From NCBI GenBank assembly GCA_032209605.1, contig JASFXZ010000003.1:9736807-9800806 (forward strand): a DNA stretch of 64,000 nucleotides. Direction: 5' to 3'. This DNA is from Mactromeris polynyma (Eukaryota > Mollusca > Bivalvia > Venerida > Mactridae). The translations under genes and the position numbers were made by a program. Under the pieces are notes generated by a model. That model was not told where the DNA came from. It did no database searches and saw nothing but the letters and a program-made list of their open reading frames with translations. Within the stretch, counting starts at the first letter, position 1. Each line of letters opens with the position of its first letter. This document shows positions 37,801 to 49,800 of the stretch, in pieces.

Positions 37801-40800
37801 AGTTTGCTTGTCTACCTGTGGTAAAGTTTGTGAATTTCGCGAATGCAAAAAGTTTCAATAGCGTAAATTTCAACATTTCTTCCGAATTATATTTTTCCCA
37901 CACACTGTGAACCCCCTCCTTGGAGTCTGGCACTCCATGGAGCCACATCTAAAACACTGCATGGCTGATAATACTTGAGTCCTATCTTAATTTTTGGAGA
38001 ATTATATAAAATTAAGATATTGATAATTTTACGATGTGTTTATATTATAAACAAACTGATTTTGGCGATTCGCAAACATGACCGCACACGAAACATCTGG
38101 AATCGGCAATTCACAAACTTTTCGACATGCGATATTATCCACTTATAATATATATAGTATTAAAAGCATCATTTGAGTGGTGAATGTGAAACTTGTCTTA
38201 TCCGCTTTAAAATGACAGAGCAGATAGATTTATTTCCCTTTTACCCCTAGTTCTGGCTGTTGAAGTTTGTGTATGTTGTAATGTTGTGTGAAATTACTTT
38301 ACTTATGTGAGCAAGATTTTGTTTATTTTTGCTGTAAAAATTACAGGAGACGTTGTTGATTATTATTTGCAGGCTGTTCCTACTTTTCCTATATTTACCT
38401 ACTTTTTTACTTGCTCCCTACTTTCCTATATTTACCTACTTTTTTACTTGCTCCCTACTTTCCTATATTTACCTACTTTTTTACTTGCTCCCTACTTTCC
38501 TATATTTACCTACTTTTTTACTTGCTCCCTACTTTCCTATATTTACCTACTTTTTTACTTGCTCCCTACTTTCCTATATTTACCTAATTTTTTACTTGTT
38601 CCCTACTTTTCCTATATTTACCTACTTTTTTACTTGCTCCCTACTTTTCCTATATTTACCTACTTTTTTACTTGCTCCCTACTTTTCCTATATTTACCTA
38701 CTTTTTTACTTGCTCCCTACTTTTTCTATATTTACCTACTTTTTTACTTGCTCCCTACTTTCCTATATTTACCTACTTTTTTACTTGCTCCCTACTTTCC
38801 TATATTTACCTACTTTTTTACTTGCTCCCTACTTTCCTATATTTACCTAATTTTTTACTTGTTCCCTACTTTTCCTATATTTACCTACTTTTTTACTTGC
38901 TCCCTACTTTTCCTATATTTACCTACTTTTTTACTTGCTCCCTACTTTTCCTATATTTACCTACTTTTTTACTTGCTCCCTACTTTTTCTATATTTACCT
39001 ACTTTTTTACTTGCTCCCTACTTTTTCTATATTTACCTACTTTTTTACTTGCTCCCTACTTTTCCTATATTTACCTACTTTTTTACTTGCTCCCTACTTT
39101 TTCTTGAAAGAGCCTGCTAACCCTACTTTTGTTCAAATCTGAGGTGATTACTCAAAATATTGTTTTCACCGCATGAAGCTCGGAAGTCTAATCATGGAGA
39201 ATGTACAGTGTGGTGAAATTACCCTTTTTATTTTTGCTAAAGTAAGGAATCCTCCCTTCTAATCCTATGTATAGGCAATAACATCCCTACTTTTGACCTA
39301 CTTTTTATAAAAAGTTGAGTTGACAGTACAATTGAATGTAACATAAATAAGTTTAAACAAAGTACAAATGTGTATGTATATAATTATGTTTCAGGTTTAG
39401 TTCACTGAGATTCATCAATCTGAAGGAGCTGGAGAGAGCGGACTTGCCATTGTTGCCCTCTGAGTTTGAATCTCTCATCAGAAAACAGTGCTGGGAAGCA
39501 CATGAAGTTCTCAGAAAAAGGTCGGTATTTCTGAATTATTTCACAGATATAGTTACTAGTGGAAATTGTTTGTAAATTATCAGGTTTTGCCACGTTGAAA
39601 GCATTCTAATGTTTCCTGTATCCCGACTATACTGTGGGTAGGTCGGTTGGGAATTTATTTTTCTAAAAAAATAAACTACACTTTTTAAAGTAATATTATG
39701 CTCATTTGTTTCTTCAGTTTTTACCTAACCAAACATGAAATATATTTTGTGTATTGTTAAATATCAATAAATATGCATTATCGAAGAATACTATAATAAT
39801 GTATTCCTCAGTATGTTCAGTACTGTCTTCAGACATAAGGATGGTCTCATAGTCAAGGTTTTTTGTAATAATTTATTTTTTCAAATTTTTGTCTAGCTGG
39901 ATTCCTACATGTGCCAAAGTATTTGTTGACCATGCCGACCACTGGCAAGAACTAGTAGGACCTAATGACAATGATAGTACAGAGCTTGTACAAGAATTCT
40001 TCTCGGCCGTAGCTGCTATAATGTCCGGTCAGCTTAGAAGTATGGTGATCAACTCACTACACGACTTCCTCATCTTTTTCCAGACCCACAAGGTAATGTA
40101 CTGCTATCTACCTATCAAAACACAAGGTTAGATTTAAGGGATGAAAGCGTATTGGCTTATCAGTAAGGTAGCAGATAGAGTAGTTTTGCTTTTGCATCTC
40201 AGGGTACTTGTGTATTTTGCATTTATTAACTATAAAAAGTCCAATTATTACTAAAATTTGATTAAGTACTGTATGATATAATTTCATATTCCAATCTAAG
40301 TAAAAAATTCAAAGAAAAGAGAATTTTCTGTAATTATCTAAGTTACCATCTTAGTCATGTAACATGTAATATACTGCCTGCTGCAAGAAGTACTGTAAAA
40401 GTCTTTATTTTCGCAGGCACTTTATTTCACGAATTTCTGTTGTTTTTTTTCGCAAGTTTTTATTTTGTGAGTTCCTTCCTGAGATATTCGGACATAATAA
40501 TGAACACATATTTTGAATTTGCGAGGCTTTCAACTCATGAATTAATGTGAAAATAAAAAACATCGCAAAAATGACTTTTACAGTACATAACTTCAGTTAA
40601 ATATTTTAATGTCTTTTGTTAAAGTCCAAATGTAGTTTTTGCTACATTGAGGCCTGCCATATAAGTTTAGTCAAGAGAGCCCTCGACTGTCAATCTAGAG
40701 GAACCTGGGTGAGGCATATGTTCTCTGATAATATCAAGGGTTCAGTGCAAGACTAACTCCTATATAAATACATAGGAGTTAGGATAGTCTTTTGCGCTGA

Positions 40801-43800
40801 GCCCTCGATATATTCAAAGTCATTTATCCTTCACATCTGATTTATGTTGAGCAGATGCCAGTTGCATGTGGAAGAACAGATTAGTGTTTCTTGGTAACTC
40901 GGGGTCACTGATTAGGTCAAGTGACAGCTATACATTAGAAAAAACGACTGTTGAAGAAAGGTGTAAAACTCTTGTATTACATATTTGTTACATGACATTC
41001 CAGGATGGCAATGATTATGGTGAAAACTTTGATGATCTACAATACGTTATGGCACAGATCATGATAATCAAGCTGAGAGTGGAGGAACCTAAGATCGTGT
41101 TCGATCCTCCATTCAGGGAGATTCGAGATATCATTCTGAGATGTTTCTCTGAGATTATCGCGTCCGGCGAGGGTCTGATGAGAGTTGAGTGTACGTTATT
41201 CCCAGATATGAGGGGACAAAAACTTTTGCTGAGATCGGTGAAAATTGATGAGACCCTGGTGACCGATTATGTCGACAAATCTATGGAGATTTTCAAATTG
41301 AACACAGTTGGACCTCAGAAGTAAGTTAAAGCTTATAATTGCATTGAGGGTAACAGTTGTACATCGGGAAAATATACAAGAAATTTTGGGGCACTCTGGT
41401 TTTGGGTGTTGATAAAGAAAATTAGGTTTTCCATGTGAATTTATTGACTTCATGGAAGCAGTTTTATACACCTATTTGTTTAACTGTTGTGAGCATTTCC
41501 TCGATTAATACTTATTTGCTAAATTTGTCAACTGAAGGAAAAACGCCTGGGATTTTTTCCATTTAAGGCAAAAAGTTGTTATCAGGCTGTTCCAAATATT
41601 TATCAAATGTTTTATGGGGGTAAGGTAGTCCCATGATTTTGTGCTGTCTATAACACGATTGTGAGTTGTCTATAACACGATTGTGTGTTGTCTATAACTT
41701 TATTTTGTGCTGTCTATGACAATATTTTGTATGTTGTCTTTGACAAGATTTTTTGTTGTCTATAACACGATTGTGTGTTGTCTAAAAAACAATTTTGTGT
41801 TGTCTTTTACACAATTTTGTGTTGTCTATTACACATTTTTGTCGCCTATGAAAAGATTTTGTGTTGTCTATGACAAGAGTTTGTGTTTTGTGTTGTCTAT
41901 GACAAGATTTTGTGTTGTCTATTACTCAATTTTGTGTTGTCTATGACAAAATTTTGTGTTGACTATGACAAGATTTTGTTTTGTCTATAACCTGAATTTA
42001 TGTTGTCTATAACAATATTTTGTGTTGTCTATGACAAGATTTTGTGTTGTCTATGACAAGAGTTTGTGTTATCAACAAAATTATTTTGTGTTGTCTAAAG
42101 CACAGAGGGTTTGAAACATGTTTTATAATGTTATTTATCTTTCGTAGGTATCTAACTACATACAAAAAGTATTTGGAGCTGTTGAACAACAAAGCTGATC
42201 AAGATGTATCTGCATTTTTGAGGGAATCCCACTCCATTGCTGCCTTCAAAGCTGTAAGTTTCTGTTTATTGTCTTATAATGTAATTCCTAGCAGCCTATA
42301 TATATACAGGTTTCAAGGTGATTCCACATATTCACATAGAGATACCATTTTCATCATTTCATCTTTTAAAACCACTTTTCTATCGTTTCATCTTTTAAAC
42401 AGCTTCTGATAGCTTATAAGCTTGTCCCTTGTTTGTTTAGCGAATTCCCACTCAACTTTGCTTTCCTATGCTCCTGTAGGAAGTTGGCTAGCATTTAGAT
42501 TATAATTTTTTAAATCTCCAAAATTTGAGCTGAACACAAATAGTATCCCATCTTTAGTACAGGTTTGAAAATTTAAATGAGTCTTCATCTACTGTCCTTC
42601 TCCCTGCTTGGTTTTGCTGAGTTTGAACAAGTTTGAGTCGGAGTCAATTGGTATATAACATTGAACTTATTTCATTTGTGAATATTTTAATACATTTGCT
42701 GCCAAAAGGATACAAGACCAAATTCTAATAGTATAGACATTAGTAGGAGTGGTTCTTCACGTAGTCGCGTTGTAGTTAAAGTTGATGGTGTAAAGTCCCC
42801 GGATGAACAACATAGAATCAATGGAATGAGATCTCGAAGTCCCAGACTCAGTTTTTCTGGAAATTTGTTGACTGAGTATGATCCAATAAGTATTGCCCGT
42901 CTTAATAAACTAAGGAGTCGTAAAAACAGTGTCGCAAGTGTCACTGATGGTGTGGATAAAGCAAACGATGATAAAGCCCCAGGTTACGTGATGTTATACA
43001 GCGGACTTATGGGATTTCTTGATCCCAGCGATTTTTTAAGTGCAAGAATAGAAATTGGAGGAAAAGACAAGATTAATAAGAGTACTAATGAAGATGTGCA
43101 AGGAACAGTAAGTCAGGCTGACAAAGAAAATGGGGAAAAGGATGAGACTGAACCTTTAAATACAGAAGTAACAGAAGATTTTAAAGATGGTGATTTACAA
43201 GTGATGGCTGCATCTGACAATGAAGCTGCTAAAGCTAGAGAAAGAAGATCACCTGAAGGTAATGTTGCTGTGAATAATGGAAAATACACTACAGAAGACG
43301 ATACAGATTGTCATTATGAACAGATTGACAATGATAAGTCTGAAATGGATAAATTTGGAGGACTGAACATGGACTGGATACATGAGCAAGTGGTTTTGGA
43401 GGACATCAAACTTCATTTTCAGGAATCGGCTGAAGTAACTAAAAAGACTGTTGTGAAATATTCATTGTAATTAGGTTACTTATGTTCATATGGCTTTCAC
43501 CTCCCACATCATTGTTTGTTTATTCGTAAATAATTAATTGTTTCACTGGCATGTATAGCTGTTGTTATTGTTACAGATTGCAGCTAAGCCTGTATTAATG
43601 GTCACTTGAATCAACAGCCACCTGTCTTAAGCAGCTAATGATAATTAATCCCAATTGACAATGTTAACATTAAGTAAACCTTTATTAAACAGCCACCTGC
43701 TGTTAGTGGCTACATTTGATGTATCCCTTTACTGGCTGCTTAAGTCAGGTTTGGCTAATTACACAATGGCCTGATTGTCTCTCCCAATTTTCAATGATGA

Positions 43801-46800
43801 ATGTACATTTCAAACAACCTAATATTGATGTGAGTTTTGAAGTATTTGAAATAATTGATTGTTTGTAGTTTTTTTTGAAACTCCCAGACAAAACTACTTT
43901 TATATGAATAATGTTTGTGGTATAGAAATGTTCAGCTTTGCTGTATGTTGGATAAATGTTTTGTACTCACATGGACTGAATGGTGTAAAATGTTGTTGGA
44001 TGTACAGTGCAATATGTTCAGAGCTATGTCATTTAAAAGTTGCAAATTGTGGCTGTTGTTGAAAGGTTGTTGCTCTAGAGAGGTAACACTGGGGGTCATT
44101 TTTTGCGACATAATTATTAATATTCTTGTTGGAGAGAGGTTGTTGCTGAAGAGAGGGCCGGCTCTGAAGAGGTTGCACTGTATATATATATTATCTTGCT
44201 CCCCTTTTTTAATGCTGAAGAATTTACAATAATTTTCTATGCTACTAGAAATAATTTCTGTTTGCCTTTCCTCACAATGATTAGAGAGGAAACTTCTCTT
44301 GGGTAAAAGTTTCTATTGAGAATTTTATGGCATGTATGTAACATTTGTTGACTGTTATTCAAACAGCACACTCACTATAGAGATTCTATGGTTTAGTTGT
44401 GTTTATTTAGGTAGTTTTAACTTCTTATATTTAAGCAATAAAAACGTGTATAAAAGCAAGACTTTGCACCGCTGTGTATGAACTACTATTTATGTCAAAT
44501 TTACTTTGCTTTTCAGAAAATCATCAGTTTCCAGGACTTGAAAAATGAAATATCGTTGTTACGTATCACAGTTCCATTGAGCATGTTCTGTCTCGACTGT
44601 GTTGCTCTTAATCAGGAGCTGGCCACACGAGCTGAAAAACTTAAACAACGTCTGATCACGCACGAGATTGACGAGAATCGAGATATGAATAAAAGGTATT
44701 TTTACTGGGGCATAGGGGCTGTATTACATTTGTTTAGTCTTTGTATTCTGACCAGGCCTGATTCTGACCCATTGGCTTCCCTTAAAAAGTTTTGTTGCAG
44801 AATGCCTATTAAAAATTGTTAGTGTGTTAAGTAGGTTATTTATAATTTGGATTTTTAAATAAACTAAAAAATTTGTTTAGACATAAAACAATCTGTGAAG
44901 ATGAGCCAATCAATTTGAGTCACAGCCAAACGTCCTGTCCTCCCATGCCAATCATAAACTGCTCCGATGACATGATATAGCTTTCATATGTTGGTTGATG
45001 GTTTTACCTGTTTTATTTATTATTCAATTTATTATCTAATACAGTATATGTCGACGATACGACGAGATGGCAAACAGGGTTAGTGAGGTGCCAGACAACA
45101 CAGTCAGTCTTGTTGAAACACAGGAGTTCTTGAAACAGGTAAAAGAAACTATATTTGTATAGATAACTTTCTTTTGACATCTAAAATTGCCTCATTGACA
45201 ACATTCATACCATGATTCTCTCCCTTTATTATCCTACTTATGTTTAAATAGTTTACTCGTTACTTGCTTCTTCTCTTGGGGAAAAAGTAAGTTTTTACGA
45301 TGTATTTAAAACAATGTGATTAATTTCGTTTCCTAGCTTTAGAGAATGTTCTAAGTAGGCCAAAATTAAAAACATGTTTATTGTCTCCTTACTTACCTTT
45401 TAAAAATGCTGCGCTCCAAAGTTTGTTTGGCCTTGTCGGTAAAGTTTTTTTAGTCTTGATCAAGGGAAATATTGTTTAACAATTACTGTTAAGAAGTGTT
45501 GACTTTCAACACTATTAATTATGTTCCTACCCTACTTTCAAAGTAAGGTTGGGAGACAGAAAACCAAGAATTCTATAAATATAGCCTAAGATTTGGTTTG
45601 TGTATACAATTTACTCTTTTTAATGAATGTCATCTGATTTGTGTTTGTATTATTAAATAAGCTGATAGCGACTATGGTAAAGTTACCTATATATTGTTGA
45701 AATATTGTGATCAAATATGGTTAAAAATATGTGAATTTGACACTAAATGTTGATCACCAATGAATGCAATTTATGTTCCGTGTACGATATATTCACTATG
45801 TTAACTGTACCGAACCACTCTGTCTTCCTTTATTTTGTTATATATATCTCTCACAATTGTTAATGATCATATTTGCACCAAACATATTTAGTGTAGGACT
45901 GCACACAGGATTGTTGTAAAATAATGATTAGTTAGTTACTGCATACTTAGTCAATTTATGTTAGAAATCATTGACCATATAGCAGTTAAGTATGAGGTTA
46001 GCTAGCTGTTAAATCTATTTAAACCCCAAGTATTTTACTGACAGTTTCAAGGCTGTAAACTGCTGTGTGGTTATTATATATTTTTATGTTTTTGGATGTA
46101 TGTTAAGTTCCCCTTATGCCTATGTGCAGTTTCTTTACTAGATATGATATTCGTGCTCTATTCTCCCCCCTATCAGCCTATGATTACTGACTTTCTTGGC
46201 TTGTTCCATGATGTATTCCATCCATTCAACTGTTTTCCGACTGTTGTCCCCTTAAATTCTCCAAAGTTGTTTATGATGGTCCACCAGCCAGACCGTTCCT
46301 TGCACTCCTATTCCCATACATGTTTACCCTTGCACCTCGTCAGTCCATCATGTTTTGTAGACTGTTGTTACCCTGGGGTCTGTGTGGGGAGGCATTGTCT
46401 TACGTGTGTGATGTTCCCATTGATGTAACAACTTAAGCTCTCTTCTCTTAGAAACTGTAATATTTTGTGCAAAATTTTGAATTAAGTTTCTTAAAATAAA
46501 ACAGTGATTATGCTTATACGTGTTCTTTGCAATTTGACTTGATTTCCTTTAACATTTCGCCTTTAGTCGACATACATTTAAGAGCTGTTTGCTATCTTAT
46601 AAATCTATAATAATATTTACGACAAACCGTTGTCGCGAGGATGTCAAGGATGTTACTTCACATAAACATATCAGCCAGCATGAAATAATGATCACAGTTC
46701 GGTCTTTTCATATATTTATTATTTTCAGGACTTAATGCTTAATATAGGGTTGAATGCATTTACAAGTTTATCTGCATGTAAATAAAGAAGCAAATCATTG

Positions 46801-49800
46801 TCACCAAAATCACAATAACACATGATCGTGACAGAAGAATATGTATTATGTATGAAAGTTCTGCTCATATATTCTGTTACAGCAGATATAAAGTCCAGAT
46901 ATTATTCAATTTTAATTACCTTCACTATGCTATATTTCGGCATATAAATAGTAGACCTTTGATACCCTACAATGGCTGTCCTAAAGTTATTGGGTTAAAC
47001 AAATTAATGAAAAACAGTACAATGTATTAATAGTTTCATAACTATTGTAACTTTTGATACAAATGTTTTCAGTCCAAGGAAAAGACTGTATATGAGTTGA
47101 AAGATCAGATTGATGACCGGGCGGAAAGATTAATGTTCATTCTTGATTATGGTTTATTTCCTAGTAAGTCATGTGACTGGCGGTGTGATCATGTGATCTG
47201 TGTTATCACATGACTGTCCATGTATCTAATATTCATTGTGCTTGTTTTCAGGTGATATGAAATGTAGTAACCATTGTCTATTTATGTTAGTTTGCAGTTT
47301 CTACTCATTACTGATCTGTTGTTTTGATGTTTCTATTGTTCAGGCAAACTATGAAATTGTTTGTTTAAAAAAGAATACTAAGGTTTTGGGGCAAAACTGT
47401 GGTAACTACTTCTTACCAAAACTGTGTCACAATAGTGTTACCAAAACTGTGTCACAATAGTTTTACCAAGACTGTGTCACAATAGTCTTACCAAAACTGT
47501 GTCACAATAGTTTTACCAAAACTGTGTCACAATAGTCTTACCAAAACTGTGTTACAATAGATTTACCAAAACTGTGTCACAATATTTTACCAAAACTGTG
47601 TCACAATAGTCTTACCAAAACTGTGTTACAATAGATTTACCAAAACTGTGTCACAATAGTTTTACCAAAACTGTGTCACAATAGTCTTACCAAAACTGTG
47701 TCACAATAGTCTTACCAAAACTGTGTTACAATAGTTTTACCAAAACTGTGTCACAATAGTTTTACCAAAACTGTGTCACAATAGTCTTACCAAAACTGTG
47801 TTACAATCGTTTTACCAAAACTGTGTCACAATAGTTTTACCAAAACTGTGTCACAATAGGCTTACCAAAACTGTGTTACAATAGATTTACCAAAACTGTG
47901 TTACAATAGTTTTACCAAAACTGTGTCACAATAGTCTTACCAAAACTGTGTTACAGTAGTTTTACCAAAACTGTGTCACAATAGTCTTACCAAAACTGTG
48001 TCACAATAGTTTTACCAAGACTGTGTCACAATAGTCTTACCAAAACTGTGTCACAATAGTTTTACCAAAACTGTGTCACAATAGTCTTACCAAAACTGTG
48101 TTACAATAGATTTACCAAAACTGTGTCACAATAGTTTTACCAAAACTGTGTCACAATAGTCTTACCAAAACTGTGTTACAATAGATTTACCAAAACTGTG
48201 TCACAATAGTTTTACCAAAACTGTGTCACAATAGTCTTACCAAAACTGTGTCACAATAGTCTTACCAAAACTGTGTCACAATAGTCTTACCAAAACTGTG
48301 TTACAATAGTTTTACCAAAACTGTGTCACAATCGTTTTACCAAAACTGTGTCACAATAGTCTTACCAAAACTGTGTTACAATCATTTTACCAAAACTGTG
48401 TCACAATAGTCTTACCAAAACTGTGTTACAATAGTTTTACCAAAACTGTGTCACAGTAGTCTTACCAAAACTGTGTTACAATAGTTTTACCAAAACTGTG
48501 TCACAATAGTCTTACCAAAACTGTGTTACAATAGTTTTACCAAAACTGTGTCACAATAGTCTTACCAAAACTGTGTTACAATAGTTGTACCAAAACTGTG
48601 TCACAGTAGTCTTACCAAAACTGTGTTACAATAGTTTTACCAAAACTGTGTCACAATCGTTTTACCAAATCTGTTACAATTGTTCTGCATCAAACCTACA
48701 TTTTGTTGGCTTGTAGACAGACAATGCTTCTTTAAGGTGGGATATCTTGCTTCAGAAGTTGGCAAACCACCTTAGATGTGTTTCCTAGTCTTATATTTAA
48801 GAGAAAAACCCATCTGATGTCCAATTCATATTACAATAACACATTGAAAATAACTAAATTGCGAATGGGATGTGACTGCCATTTTTATACATCATACAGT
48901 TTCTAAAACTATCATTTGTCCCTCATAGTCACAAGAGGAAACCGCTTTCAAAATGAAAGACGAATTACTGGACGCAGCAGAAAGGATTCTGTTCCTTTTA
49001 GAGGAGGGTATATTCCCATGTAAGTAAAGGGTGACCCCGTACGAAATCACGTCCCATCCACCTTTCACGGAACCTCACCGCCGGGGAATTATAACGTTAA
49101 TATCCTATTTGTTTTCAGGCTAACAGTCACAGGTTACCATAATATTCACAATGTTTCTTGTTTTACGTGTTTTGTTACACATGTTGTTATGTATGCAATC
49201 AGACCTCGTTAATTCGACAACCTTCTATCCGAATACTCGTGCACTTCGAATTGAAATGGGCTATTCAAAACCATGCGTTTTTCAAAATTAAATTTCGGAC
49301 CCGATGAATTCGAATGAATGAGGTTCAACTGTACATTTTTATTAAAACACAATTGGTTTCAGTCATTAGCCTAATGTTTGGGAGGGGGGGGGGGGTGAAA
49401 TACTTATAATGATATATAAACTGAAAATCATTTTGAAAGTTATGATTTCTATAAAAATGCTGGTCTTATTTAGTTTTATATAAGTGTCAATGTACTTAGT
49501 ATTGCAAAATGTATACTTGGACTAGAGATTTTTGTTCAACACTTAATTCAAATAAGTATTGTAGGTTTTTACTGGTACAGCAATCAGGATCCTCCTTATG
49601 GAACATTAGTGACTTTTGTATGCAGTTATTTCATGGAGGTACATTTAGCATCAGAGTCACAGTAAAAAATAAATGTTCTATTTGAGAATGTAACTGTACA
49701 TCATATTTGGGGGTATTTCAATTTAAAAGAAATTGAAAGGATGATGAAAATGAAATCCAAAGCCACATAATAAACCTGATGGTTCTATAGTACTCTCTGA

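Noticed and set aside
37547..37948. Minus-strand 133-codon frame
   Set aside because: Overlaps dynein exon 8 in antisense; no domain and no matching splice structure.
38307..39142. Leu/Phe/Tyr-rich repeat frames resembling a membrane protein
   Set aside because: Products of the 37-bp minisatellite, open in all frames, inside a dynein intron.
40866..41003. Upstream extension of dynein exon 11
   Set aside because: Open but without family similarity, and a good CAG acceptor at 41003 gives the correct phase.
46096..46428. A Cys/Pro-rich 110-codon frame in intron 14
   Set aside because: No splice borders of the right phase and no domain; T-rich intron sequence explains it.
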